Part shown: piece by piece, positions 47,650-59,199 of the stretch
Numbering within the stretch: the first letter of the stretch is position 1
Layout of the letters: every line of letters starts with the position of its first letter
Assembly: GCA_001661515.1 (NCBI GenBank)
Contig: LUVW01000007.1
Coordinates: 206,478 to 270,477, forward strand
Source of the DNA: Capniomyces stellatus
Lineage: Eukaryota > Kickxellomycota > Harpellomycetes > Harpellales > Legeriomycetaceae
Direction of reading: 5' to 3'
Length of the DNA: 64,000 nt
Notes under the pieces: model-generated
What the model was told of the DNA's origin: nothing
Databases searched by the model: none
What the model saw: the letters and a program-made list of their open reading frames with translations, nothing else
Position numbers and translations under genes: made by a program

Positions 47650-49220
47650 CTATTTACAAAATTTATCTGCTTTCATTGTTTCCCGACGATCCAACAACTC
47701 CTCGTGGTACCTTCCCTCGATCTTTGCTTTCTTCAATTTCTTCTTGTCCGAGTCGTTTATTTGTATCTGCCCATTTTTCCAGCTCTGATATTTTTTCCTA
47801 ATGACACAATCCATGGATAAACAAGTAAATACACTATATTAGCTCAAAATCATAAAATACAACAACTAAATTCACTCCAACGCATTGACCCTATTAAATA
47901 ACCCAAGAAATGCAAGTATACACCTAAAATTTGTCCTTTAAAGCCTTTATTTTTTTCTTTTTTTTTTTCTACTTTCTTTCCCCAAAAACGTTTGCTTACA
48001 CTACTTCAACTTCATCGTTGGCCAAATCTTTGGTACGTATAGTCTCGCTAGTCACCTGCTTGGATTTTATCCTTTCGTATTTGACTCTAGCTTGGCAATA
48101 AACCTTGAAAACTTCATTAAACCCTATTGATTTAGAATCAGCACGTACGGCTGACCCTCCAGCGGCTCGGCTTGAAACATTTGGCTTTATGGAACCACTT
48201 CCTGCGTCTTGTTGCAGATCTCTCAAATTCCCCGACTTTACTGATAAAAACCGACTTCCTGATGGATACTCAATTGAGGTGTTTACTGCAACTATCTCCT
48301 CTACATTTGCTCCTCGGGCTTTTAACTCGGTCAGCTTGTCTTTTGCCTCAATCTGACTGACATTTGCCATGAATGAAACCGATCCAGCACCCATTTGTTC
48401 GGTGTGAATTATCGGATCCCACATCTCTGATGGTCCTATTGCCAGCGTCTCTGCTGTAACTTCGCCTCTGTAATTAAACGAAATATATCCTCCTCTGCTC
48501 GTCTTTAACACATACATACTTTTCCCCCCATCCAAGCCCAGAGTTGAACCTTCTGTCTTGGGCTGATCTCCAGCCTCGCTACTATCCCCGGATGTCGATA
48601 TCTTTGGTTTTTCTACTGCGCCTTGCAGAAATATCTTTTGGCCTATAAACACTTGGTCTGCGTTAGTAGGCTCGTAGCTGTCAATTTCATTCTCTTCCAG
48701 CAAAGCAATTGGTAATAAATCCAAGTACAAGGATTCACGAGATATTTGTCCCAGCTCTGAGTAGCTGCTTTTGTTGACAGCAACCGACATGACTCTCAGT
48801 GGCGTGTCTTTTACAAGAATCATCAAGGGTCCCTCCAGATCATCAACAGTTTCAACTGGAATCCATCCTAAGAATAATAATAATAAACTACATAAACTAT
48901 CAAAGTAAATCGCCACTTTAAATATCTCTAACATGGTGGATATTTGTAGACAAAGTACCTTCGGTTATTTGCGGTAATTCCTGTTTGGCCACTTTACTCT
49001 TATCACGCGATTTTCTTTTAGATCTATAAGCAGCACACCATAACTAAACTGTAAGCATGTATAACCCTCTAAAACTGGTGCACATTGTCACTAAATAGAA
49101 AAAGTTAAAAGCTACGCGTTTCTGATTTCCAACTAAAAATGTATCTAATTAGCCAAGTTACCCTTTTTTATCGCCCTTGAAAGATAATTTAGAACTTTTG
49201 ACGGATTTATACTCGGACAT
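47650..49220 (-). CDS. FRG1: FRG1 homologue (actin-bundling, RNA-processing associated), 4 exons
   Basis: Exons 49220-49162, 49023-48959, 48867-48000 and 47797-47650 encode 379 aa. FRG1 is a conserved nuclear/nucleolar protein with a fascin-like beta-trefoil; in animals it bundles actin and associates with spliceosomes. Segments: MSEYKSVKSSKLSFKGDKKG, then a basic stretch, GWIPVETVDDLEGPLMI, GGYISFNYRGEVTAETLAIG, PSEMWDPI, IEAKDKLTE, and the hallmark C terminus KKLKKAKIEGRYHEELLDRR ending KADKFCK. The last exon is separated by 202 nt and begins VKKYQSWKNG; without it the ORF would end at 47996, just beyond the donor GT|GTAAGC. The protein is about 120 residues longer than human FRG1 because of Ser/Gly-rich inserts, one ahead of the conserved trefoil segment (GDSSEAGDQPKTEG). 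Confidence 0.92.
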
Positions 49221-50320
49221 TTCGGTGCTGTGTTCGCTTACGTTTTATTCGATTCTATTTTATTGTCGAAGCTGAACGTTTAAAATTTTGAATTCAGCCT
49301 TCTTTAAATATATCCTATCTGATTGAAAAGCGAGTTTGAGTTGCTGTAAGCTCAAGTGCGAGACCAAATATATATATATATTAAAAAACTAATGGAAACA
49401 CTGTATATATTTGCCAAACCAATCCAGAATGTTCGGTATCAACAATTAAAGTTCGCTGCTGTGTTGTATTAGTCTGAGTGCTAGTTTAAAATCAACAGCT
49501 GTTGGTGGTCATAAATTTGGGAATTAAACTGATATTACTTTTTTTTTGATTTGCTAAGTTTTTTTATTTGGTCATTTTTTACCAACGCAAGCGCAGCTCT
49601 AGTTAAGTAAATCTAAACACCCTAGCTTAAAAATACATTGATTCTATTGGACCATATATTTAAATTTTGCAAAGTCTGACATTGGTCCATTTGGGTTTAG
49701 TTAACGAAAATCACCTATCAGGTAGCCCAGAAATGTGTTCAGAATATCAAACGGATGCCTAACCCCCTTTGAGTAAAGTATATCTATTTGTATAGCATAG
49801 CCGTCTATATCTTGCTGTCAGAGTGTATAAAACGCTGGTGGATATAGAAGCCTATTGACCATCCTAGCAGCTTTTTATTCACTTTTCTTTCCTTTTCTTT
49901 TCTTTTCTTTAACGCCTAACCTTTTTAACTGGTATTTTTAAACGTTCACTAGAACATGAATCGTGTAATTTAAACTAATTAAAACAACGTTCAATATCAA
50001 ATCAAATTGATTCTGAAATCAAAAAACAGTTTTTTTTTTCATTTTTTTTTCTCACTTTGTAATTATTTACTTTTGATTATCAACACACGATTTTAGAACA
50101 GTTAATTCATTAACCATATTCGTATATTGACAGCGTTTTTATTTCCATTCTCAAATACTAGAGACTTAATTTATACGCAAATCAACAATCCAACATTGTT
50201 ATTAATTGTATTGTTTAGTCTACTATATACACATTTATATAAAAGCTTTCAATACAAAAGTCCTACAATAATAGTAAGGTATACTAACAAAAAGCACAGA
50301 AAATAAAACAAACGAGATAG
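49221..50320. promoter_or_regulatory. Divergent intergenic region between FRG1 and MRPL4
   Basis: 1.1 kb of AT-rich DNA between two divergent genes; both promoters should lie here. A (TA)n tract occurs near 49369-49381 and a pyrimidine tract near 49880-49910. No gene seen. Confidence 0.45.
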
Positions 50321-51183
50321 ATGATTTCCAATCTTACGAAATTATTTGGAGGCCTGTCAACACGGCGAACCATACAAAGCGGATTCCAGGGGCGAGGTCT
50401 TGAGGAGTTTTTTGAAGCGGGTCAATCTTTACCTAAAGATCAGCCAAAAACAGGTAATGATTAAGATTAATTCATGAAATCAAAGCAACAGCGATAAAAT
50501 TCAAGTTGATTCTACGCCACAACGAAAAACGTGTGTCGATTAGCAATACCAGAGCCATGCTATAATGGTTTTTGAGGCTGCTATAATAACTGGGTGTTGC
50601 AAATATAGGGAGAGCATGGAGAGCAGCGGAATTGCGCAACAAGAGCTGGGAAGATCTCCAAAAGCTATGGATTGTTTTGCTAAAAGAGCGTAACGTCTTG
50701 GCAAGCCAGAAGGCGGAAGCGTCGAAATTAAAGGTTGGACATGCGAATTTTTCGAATACGGCTAGAATAGTCAAGGTAATAACCCAAACATAATCTAAAT
50801 AACTGGTATGCAAATGTGTCTGAGAATGAATTCAAAGTGATTTACTTTGGCCATAAAGGTATCAAACTAAACGTGCTTGCTCAGACTATATCCAACGTGC
50901 TGAGAACCTAGTAAAATTGTTTTTTTTTCTTACTCCCGTTTATATTTGTGCTTTCATCTCTGTTTTTGTTGTGGCGCAATAGTGTAAAAAATCGATGGCC
51001 AGAATCAAGTCGGTGCTAAATGAGCGTAGACTAGCGTACGAAAAGTCTATTAGATTGGGCAAACAGAACAGATATCTCGAGTACAAAAAGAGCATCGAAA
51101 ATAATGGGGGCAGCAACAGCAAGATTCTAAGCGAAATTGCCAATAAAAAGGCAGAAGCCGAGACTACAGAAAAGGATCTATAA
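50321..51183 (+). CDS. MRPL4: Mitochondrial ribosomal protein uL29m, 3 exons
   Basis: Exons 50321-50453, 50609-50775 and 50983-51183 encode 166 aa of the mitochondrial large-subunit protein uL29m (yeast Mrpl4, human MRPL47). Diagnostic text: [58 protein letters not shown], then [19 protein letters not shown]. The N terminus ([20 protein letters not shown]) is a typical mitochondrial presequence. Introns are GT-AG with phases 1 and 0. The C-terminal tail is Lys/Glu-rich. The gene is convergent with POL3, about 660 bp from stop to stop. Confidence 0.93.
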
Positions 51184-51846
51184 CTTGAACAGAATGTACC
51201 TTATTTATAAAATAAATAAATAATGGACCAAGGATAAAGTCAAAGTCAAGGGTGCAACAATTTTGACACTTGCAAGTTCTACTTTTTTTTCATTTTTAGC
51301 ACTAGCAACAAGACTATTTTACTGGTTTATAATACACACAATATTCTTTTTTTTCTTCTTTCACACATAGAGAATATAATATCAACAAATTGTTTATCTT
51401 CTTGCCATAAGGACATAAGACATAAGTCATAAGTCATAAGAAACAAAAATTAGCCAACTTGTGTTTAATATATTGAGTATACGCTAGATACAACACCCGT
51501 ATTCTTCTCCCTTTTGTGTGGTATAGGGTAGCATTTTGATACAACAGGTCAACCAAAGGATAGGCAACAAAGCCTTGATCGCAGCGCTTTGTGTGCGTGT
51601 ATGGTGTTTATTTAGCGTTACCAGACCACAAATAAATGAAAGACTGGATTATAAAAGTATAATCACGGTTTAAATACTGAGCCTCTCCAAGTAAAGGTTA
51701 AAAGTTGAAAGTTGAAAAGAAAAAAGAAAAAAAAGAATAACGCTATATATTTGGAGAAATTGGCGCGTCGTTGGAACGACTATGTTCCTGGGCTTAACAA
51801 AAGTAAAGGAGAACACGGTGATTGTAAGGAGTTTTACTATCCAGCA
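51184..51846. other. Convergent intergenic region
   Basis: AT-rich, with a short tandem repeat (CATAAGA/CATAAGT) near 51412-51440. No gene is seen; the plus-strand ORF starting at 51712 runs antisense into POL3. Confidence 0.6.
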
Positions 51847-54800
51847 TTACCAGCTTGCGTCAAATCTTTTCATAACCTTCAAATGTTCATTGTTATCATG
51901 CTGAGCCTTAGTCCGCATGTAAAAGATGGGACAATCGCTGTTAGAACAAACTATGTCCTCGTGCATAATAGACTGGCACCTTTGACACTCGGCCCACAGC
52001 CTTGCATACCTTGCCTGGTACATGTTAGCCAAATTTACATTGGCCATGTAGATTTCAGGAAGTTTAGGCAAACAATGTTTGCACACTGCGGCTGAAGAGC
52101 CAGCAGCAGCACCAGGCTTTGGGCGAGGCAAGGGGACGCGGCAGCCCAAACAGGTTTCAGACTTGACGGCAAACTTCATGAGTGCACCGGTGTTTGGAAC
52201 TGACAAATGGATTGAGCGCGTGTGGTCGCCAGTAAACAGGGACCCAACTTTGTCAGCTAAAATAGGTTCAAATATTCTTGTCAGTGGCTTAACCAGCTGG
52301 TTCTCCAAGTAGTAATTGGTGTCTATGGGAAGACCGTTATTGAGCACGTAAATCGGGTCCTCTGCTCTTTCGTATGCAGCAGCACCCTTTGCAGCCTTGA
52401 TTATGACATAGGCAACCCGATCGCCAACTTGAGGCGCGCTGCCGGCATCTCTTTTCCGCATCCGCTCAGCCAACTCCACATGCGCTTGCTTTCCAGCGTA
52501 GTCTGTCTTTGACAGTGCCTTTGTTATAATCAGCTGAGACAAATCAACTTTGTTCTGCAACAAATCGCTGATTGTGTGTTTTGCATAGGCAACAGCCCCA
52601 GTAACATCGCGGTCAATTAGCAACAAACGCAAGCATTTTTCTATCAACGCCTGAACAAGAGGACAATTGTCTCTCCGAACTGTTTCCAAGCCCTTGGTGT
52701 CAAGCTTGTCGTATTTATTTGGGTTTGTCCAGTACAAACCAGCATATCTTTTTTTGTTAATCAATAGATACGGGAAATACACCTTCTCAAACTCCAGCTT
52801 AATAGGCGACACAAAGTTCTTTGTAACTAGCTCAGCTGCTATCTTTCCAAGCCTCATCGACTCCTCCAAAGTAATATTCCCAAACTTTACCATAACCGAA
52901 TCCGTGTCTCCATAAATCACAACTGCATTGTTTTCGTATCCATTCTCCTTTGTAAACGTTTTTTCCACCTCCGATTTTGTCGCCTCAATCATATCTCTGC
53001 CATATGAAGTAACTGATGCTGAGATTTGCAAACAAGGAAGCCTTCCTATAGTTGCTCCTGTAAACCCATACACCGAGTTTGCAACCACTTTAAGTGCCAG
53101 CTGACGACCATTAAGAACACGCACCTTAAATGGGTCCGCCTCGTTTGCCATATCGCGTTTGGCAACTTTACGCGCCAGCAACAGCTGCTCCAATATGTAC
53201 GGCAAAAGCCCCTTTCGCTTGGTAGCCTTGATAAAACAATCTAAGGATTTTTTTTTTTAAATTAGTAATCAAATATATTAATAAAATGGCACATCAGTCT
53301 ATATTTAAATTCAACTATTTTACTCTTGGTCATCCAAGTCTCTTGCAGGTCTGCAGCCGCCACGGCAGAAACAGCCCCTGTTTTCCGCAGACGATTTGTT
53401 CTACCACCGATTAAAAATAATTGTGTATATTGCTAAAACCAAGGTAGAAACAGTTGGACATTACCATTTGTTGGAGTTATCTCGTAATCAACCCCTTGAA
53501 CCAGCTTCAACCTTTCAATAGCAACTCTGCTAACCAGAGTGGTATAGCACAAATTATGTGCAATCATAATGGATGGGTAAAGCGATGCAAAATCCAAAGT
53601 CGCTATCGGTGTATCGTAATAGCCTCGCATAGGCTCAATAACAATTGCACCTTCATACTGCTCAGCTCCACTTCCTCTCTCTACATCCATTGCGGGAATA
53701 ACAAAATCCTGCTCTATAGCTGATCGATACAACTGCGAAATAATCCTAATCTGTTGGCCCCTTGTCAATAAATAGTTAAATGGAACCCCTGTCACACGTG
53801 CCATCTCGATGTAGTTCACAAGCAGCATGAGCTTATCCATCAGCCGCTGTGGCAAATACGCATCTTTTAAGCAATAAACTCCCAGCCTCCGCCGAGTGTC
53901 ATCATTTCCGTTTTGCAAGTCCGTGATAATTGTATGCGGAACGTCTTCCTTTTGCTCTCCCAAGAAATGTGCTGAAACCGAGTTCAGTGTGTACGATCTC
54001 AACTTGTAGTCTCTGATAATTGCTTGCAAAATATCAAGCTGCGCCCTTCCATCTAAATTAATGTCCTTTCGGTCTCTTGTTCCGTACGCCTTGCTTGAGA
54101 ACCTCGCATCCTTAACAACACTTTTTGACTCTTTCACTCTCCCCAAAAACCCCGCTGCGTTTACCCCCAAATGGGTTGCTCGATCAAGAATATATGGCAA
54201 GTCGAAGTTCCCTATATTATACCCTATAACCACATCCGGGTCTGATATCTGCATAAACTCTGCAAACTTTGTCAACAGCTCCTCCTCCGTCTCGCTAGTC
54301 ACCACCTGACTTCCTACTATCGGCGAACAACCCCCCAATGTAAACAGCACCCTTATAAATGGCTGAGAGTCTCCTTGCCGTGTTACCATTCCTGCTATTT
54401 GGATAACCGAATCGTGTTGCGCTTCTGGAAATATTCCTTTACGGCCTGCACACTCAATATCAAACGACAATATCCTCAATGGCGCAAACTTGGACCACTC
54501 TTTTACTGGCTCGTGCGATATTATATCGTTCCAGTCCACCTCAACCTCCAACTGGCACAACGACTTTTTGTCTTTGTCTGATCTACGCCTATATTTTCCT
54601 GCTGGCAACTCTACCCACCCAGACCCTACAATCTACCAGCATATTCGTAAAAAATATTAAATTGGATTTCCAACTAGCGGTGTTTTCTCTCATCTTTTAA
54701 AAATCGATATATTCTTTGTGTATGCCTAAATCGTACAACGCGCCCCCCCCCCCCTCCTATCCGCATATCACCCCTGCCACTTCCCAGTATACTTACCTTG

Positions 54801-55772
54801 CAATCGACTAAAAATCTAACAACATACTCCAAGTTACTTTCAAATGTCTGCGTTGCATAATGTCCCACTGTAGGTACATCGAACCCTCTTTCAAATATCC
54901 TACGTGCTGGAGTTATCATTTTAGGCAATCTCATATAAATTTTCCAGAAAGGTATAGGTTTTCCGCCACTATAACCATACAGCGACTCTTTAACTACTGT
55001 TTCTATCCGCACAACTGCTTCAAGGTCTCTCGCAGCTGACCCATAATTACCCCCTCCCCCATTCCCTCCCTCTGACTTCATTAGTGTGCTCAACACCTGT
55101 TGCACCCTGCCTACATCCTCGCTTTTGAACCCAACTGGCGCTGGTACATAAAAGTACCCCAAAAAATTGTACACCTCGCACATCACCGAGTACTCATCCT
55201 CAGTTACCCCAAACAATCTTAGCGACATTCTCTGCTTGCCAACATCGTAGTAATCAACTATCTCCATTTGCTGGAAAGCTATTCAAAAGCATAAATACCA
55301 CAGTGCAAATCGTACTTTAACTTTCTGCAGTATTCATTTGTTTTTTATACTTGATTGAATTTATGCAATATCACAGAATTAACATTCAAAATCTCCCACC
55401 TACCTAGATTTGTGGTTCTTTCATCGAATTCTAGTACCTCTGGTCGCCCCCAAGTCTCATTTCCTTTCTTGGAGACTAATCGCCATTCCAATAATACGAT
55501 TTAACATATTATAATATATGTATTCCCCAACAAATACCATTTTCATACATTAAGTATAATTGCTTGATATAAATTACTCGCTTCCAATTACCTTTTTTAT
55601 CGGTTTCCTCCAAAGTTGCTAGATGTTTTTGAAAATTGCTTTCTTCTACTTCATTCACATTTCCCGGCCCTTTAGATCCATCGTTTTTTTTGATAACCTT
55701 TCTGCGCTTACTTGGCTCTGTTATTTGTACGCTAGGACGAGGCGATATTTGAAACTCCTGGCTACTATCCAT
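51847..55772 (-). CDS. POL3: DNA polymerase delta catalytic subunit, 5 exons
   Basis: Exons 55772-55592, 55475-55404, 55278-54797, 54632-53465 and 53240-51847 give 1,098 aa, essentially the length of yeast Pol3 and human POLD1. The enzyme is the lagging-strand replicative polymerase with proofreading. Exonuclease motifs: [12 protein letters not shown] (Exo I), [12 protein letters not shown] (Exo II), YCLKDAYLP (Exo III). Polymerase motifs: [12 protein letters not shown] (A), [12 protein letters not shown] (B), YGDTDSVM (C) and KKRYAGL. The C terminus has CysA (CLGC...CKHC) and the iron-sulphur CysB (CQRC...CSNSDC) motifs. The N-terminal exon is basic ([10 protein letters not shown]), a likely nuclear signal. 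Intron 4 (53464-53241) contains a GC-rich island with exon-like borders. Divergent from the ketopantoate reductase gene. Confidence 0.96.
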
Positions 55773-56777
55773 CTTTGTATGTTTCTTCCTTTTCCTTCTC
55801 TTTTCTTTCTTTTCTCTTCCCTTATCTATATCCTGTCTATTTTTGACTCTGCCTTTCTTTGGAGCTGCGCTTTTATAATTACTGGTATAACTGTGCTTTT
55901 AATTAGATTTTAAATCAAAGAACAGTTATGCTTATCCACACTTGCAGTCTGTTCTCTAATATTTTTCGCAGTATTTATTCAAAAGAAAATGTTATAGAAT
56001 CTGTCGTTGCTTCCGTGCAACTCTTAAGTTTGTTTTTTTTTAAATATTTGGTAATTAACTCTTTTATATTGTTGTTCGGCGCATGTAATTCTGATTCTTT
56101 TGGTTTTCACTCTTTTAAAATTAATAAATCTCGTGATTGTTGTACTTTTTTTCTTTTATGCGTTAAAAGTATACTAGGCTTTACCACTCTTAAACACTTT
56201 TATGGTGTTTTCTTTTCAATTTTTCAGATCATTTGTTTTCTACATTATTTTCTTTATTCTCGCCACTTGCTGGTCTTTGTTTTGTTTTTCTGTTTTTTTT
56301 TGTCAAGCCAAGCATGATTTGCTGGTTGTTGTTTAGTTTAACTTATTATGGTTTTTTTTCCCAACTAAATCACCCAAATTAAACTAGCTCGATTTACATT
56401 CAAATTTCAAACCCTGTTTCTGATTAGCTTATGGCAATATTGATAATCCGATTCGCCACAATAACTGCCTACTACGCCAAAAGCAAGATACTATTTTCTC
56501 AACCACAACAATACTTTTTATTTCTGTTTTACTTGCGACTAAATATCCTAAATCGAACCAACTTGAAACTTAGACTCGTCCTACTAATTGTTTCTTAAAT
56601 ACCGTGTACTTTTTTTTTGGCACAATTCAACCTGTATAACCCCCCCTCCCTTAAAGGAATAAACTCACACGACATTAACATCCCCAACAGCGCTAGTATA
56701 TAACCTATCACTTTTAATCACAGCCTATTTTACTTATTTTTATTGGAATACTCTAACACAAGTTGGGTTCAAACAAA
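55773..56777. promoter_or_regulatory. Divergent intergenic region between POL3 and the ketopantoate reductase
   Basis: 1.0 kb, very T-rich on the plus strand near 55780-56340, AT-rich elsewhere. The ORF at 55928-56317 is a Phe/Leu-rich artefact of the T-rich stretch. Both promoters should lie here, but I could not define elements. Confidence 0.45.
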
Positions 56778-58010
56778 ATGAACTGCGGGACGACAAGCTC
56801 GAAATTACGAAAAGCCCATTTTCATGTTTTAGGCGTAGGATCGATTGGCTCCTTATTTGCGTTTTATTTTTCTCGTTCTGGAAATCCTGTCACTCTAATT
56901 TTTCGAACTCGAAAAAAGCAAACTCAATTCTTGGATAACGGAAGTAAAATTCGGTTGATCCAGAAATTCAAAGCAGATCCGCCCACCAGTAACTCTGGCG
57001 ATTCGGTTACACCGGCAAGTGGCGACAATTTTGACGAGCTCCAGAGTGGCTTTTTATCTGAGAACGCCGAAGAATCGGGCTGCAACTCTATAGATGGATT
57101 CAAGACGAGAAACAGTGACTGTGTGCTTGGGGAAAATTCGAAAATAGCAAATCCCTCCAAGAGTGTGCAAGCCTCTAAAGGAAAAATATTAAACCTACTT
57201 GTTACAACTAAAACTTATGACACTATATCTGCGGTCTCATCATTATCTCATCGACTGACTCCTGAATCAAACATCATACTTTTACAAAACGGAATGGGCG
57301 TCATTGACGAACTGATCTCTTACTTTAATACTGACTTTATTGACCAAACGTGTAAAAAGTACAACATTGTACCATTTATTCCCTCGTTTATCTTAGGAAC
57401 AACATCACATGGGTGTGCACACCATGAAACACAGTTTACAATTAACCACAATGGACTTGGTTCAGCTTTCTTTGCTTTAGTGCCGAGATCCAAAAACCAA
57501 ACTGAACTCTTCAATGATATTGTTGATCAACAGCATGGCTTGAAAGAGTGTCTTGATAGCCTTAACATTGCTGAATTGAATTCCAGCGTTGTCTCTTTCC
57601 CTTCCATAAACACCAAGTTGCTAACTAAGCTGTCTGTCAATGCTGTTATTAACCCGATAACAGCATTGAAGCAATGTCTAAATGGCCAAATATTTGATGT
57701 AGCAGATGAGATACTCCCAGGCTTAATATCACTGCTTTGCAAGGAAATATCTGCCATTTACGCCAAAGCATTCCCTGAATATAATCTTGGTATGTTTTCA
57801 GCCGAATCAATACTTGAGCATGTTTCAGAAATTTCTAGGCTAACATCTATTAACAAATCATCAATGTACATGGACTATAAGCTAGGCAGAAAAACAGAAA
57901 TTGACTACATAAACTTATACCTGTTTAAGCTGGGGCAAGCAAACAACATCGATGCACCAGCAAATAAATTACTATACGATTTAATATCATCGAAATATAA
58001 GCATGCGTAG
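56778..58010 (+). CDS. PAN5: 2-dehydropantoate 2-reductase (ketopantoate reductase)
   Basis: Intronless, 410 aa. The enzyme reduces ketopantoate to pantoate with NADPH in pantothenate/CoA synthesis. The Rossmann nucleotide-binding motif is FHVLGVGSIGSLFAFYFSRS (GxGxxG). Further signatures are LNLLVTTKTYDTISAV, NIILLQNGMGVIDELIS, TTSHGCAHHETQFTINHNG, and the C-terminal helical domain with KLSVNAVINPITALKQCLNG, containing the family's catalytic Lys and the Asn-Pro-Ile-Thr-Ala-Leu signature, and YKLGRKTEIDYINLYL. An insert of about 65 residues (PPTSNSGD through KSVQASKG) replaces a short loop after the first strands. The ATG at 56778 is the first in frame and precedes the core closely. Confidence 0.92.
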   Translation: MNCGTTSSKLRKAHFHVLGVGSIGSLFAFYFSRSGNPVTLIFRTRKKQTQFLDNGSKIRLIQKFKADPPTSNSGDSVTPASGDNFDELQSGFLSENAEESGCNSIDGFKTRNSDCVLGENSKIANPSKSVQASKGKILNLLVTTKTYDTISAVSSLSHRLTPESNIILLQNGMGVIDELISYFNTDFIDQTCKKYNIVPFIPSFILGTTSHGCAHHETQFTINHNGLGSAFFALVPRSKNQTELFNDIVDQQHGLKECLDSLNIAELNSSVVSFPSINTKLLTKLSVNAVINPITALKQCLNGQIFDVADEILPGLISLLCKEISAIYAKAFPEYNLGMFSAESILEHVSEISRLTSINKSSMYMDYKLGRKTEIDYINLYLFKLGQANNIDAPANKLLYDLISSKYKHA

Positions 58011-58386
58011 TCAGGTATATTGCCACTTGAGATTTTTTTAATCATCACAACGGGTTTTTTAGTTCTTTGGTTTGTTTGTTCTTTTTTTGGTTTTTTTTTT
58101 TTTTACCATACGAGATTATGAAAGTATGATTTGTTAAACTGTTAACTTTAGAGAACTAGTTGAAATAATGTATGCTCAAATAGCCGTTGCGCAGTGTTTT
58201 TTTAAAAAAATAATAATTGGTAACTGCGTTGGGAGAATATTAGTCGACAAATGCTGTTTATATATGGATCCAGTGATTTTATTATGATTTCCAGCTTGAA
58301 AATAATAAAAGATGGTTCTAAAATATAATGTATAATGTAGATGAGTTTGTGTAAAAATATAACTGTGAATGAATGCGTTGGCAAAT
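58011..58386. other. Convergent intergenic region
   Basis: AT-rich spacer with a long T-run near 58085-58104 between the convergent ketopantoate reductase and CAP genes. No gene seen. Confidence 0.6.
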
Positions 58387-59199
58387 TTAACACTTTGGCA
58401 AGTATTTTACAATTTTATTCAAGTCTGGGACTTGAGCAAAGTTTTGAGTCCAGTACTCCCCTGATTTACTGACACCTATAACGTTTGATAATGGACTTGC
58501 AAGATTTTTCTCATGTCCTGGTGATTTCTTCCAAGCCTCCATAACTGAATTTACGCTGTAAGCTCCTTTTGCGACATTTTCAGAAACATGAAGCCACTTG
58601 ACCTTCAGCCTGTTCAATCGTGTTCCCAATGAGCCTCCTGGGTCGGCGTGAGTCATGGTTCTTGATTTGACCATTACATTTGTGTGATCCCTTGCGATAT
58701 TGTTTAATGTTGGGAATATGTATAATGGTTTTAGTTTTTTGGATGCTCTGTACTTGTTTGTTGCGCATGCAATGGCATTTACATAGTCGATACTTTGTCT
58801 TTTGTACAAATTATCTTCCGTGTCTTCGTAACCATACACCTCGGCTTTATATTGATTTGTCTCGACTTCATTATCGTTTGTCTCAGCCTCGTTGTCGCTT
58901 GCCTCGACTTCATTGTTGTTTGTCTCGGCTTCATTGTTGTTTGTCTCGGCTTCATCTTGCGCTGTGTTTACGCCGTTTACAAATACCTCTGGTGCAAATC
59001 TATAAAGATCGTTTATCTCGTTGTAAGAGCTTGTAGTCAAGTCCTGGGAATTCTGGCCAACAGCATCCCTGTTATCTTCGGTTATTGCTTCACCGATTGA
59101 CACCTTGGCGTTTGGTGCTGGTCTGTTTACCATAGGTCTGACTGATAGTACTCCCACCGAGAAGGCAGTGATTAATGAAAATATTGTTGCTTTGTACAT
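58387..59199 (-). CDS. Secreted CAP/SCP-domain protein (copy 2) with an acidic hexapeptide repeat
   Basis: Intronless, 270 aa. The N terminus (MYKATIFSLITAFSVGVLSV) is a signal peptide. Residues about 80-120 are an acidic tandem repeat of six- to seven-residue units (NNEAETN, DNEAETN, DNEVETN and variants). The CAP domain follows: ATNKYRASKKLKPLYIFP, DHTNVMV, MTHADPGGSLGTRL, SENVAKG, AWKKSPGHEKNL, EYWTQNFAQV. The layout and motif spacing match the protein at 778-1425, and both end in a basic stretch plus Cys, so they are paralogues. The repeat makes this copy longer and more acidic and is likely an extended, variable surface segment. Confidence 0.9.
   Translation of the reverse strand: MYKATIFSLITAFSVGVLSVRPMVNRPAPNAKVSIGEAITEDNRDAVGQNSQDLTTSSYNEINDLYRFAPEVFVNGVNTAQDEAETNNNEAETNNNEVEASDNEAETNDNEVETNQYKAEVYGYEDTEDNLYKRQSIDYVNAIACATNKYRASKKLKPLYIFPTLNNIARDHTNVMVKSRTMTHADPGGSLGTRLNRLKVKWLHVSENVAKGAYSVNSVMEAWKKSPGHEKNLASPLSNVIGVSKSGEYWTQNFAQVPDLNKIVKYLPKC

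Noticed and set aside
51712..52312. Plus-strand ORFs over the 3' end of POL3
   Set aside because: They are antisense to a polymerase region whose minus-strand reading is unmistakable.
55928..56317. Phe/Leu-rich ORF upstream of the ketopantoate reductase
   Set aside because: An artefact of a T-rich promoter region; no transmembrane protein family fits.
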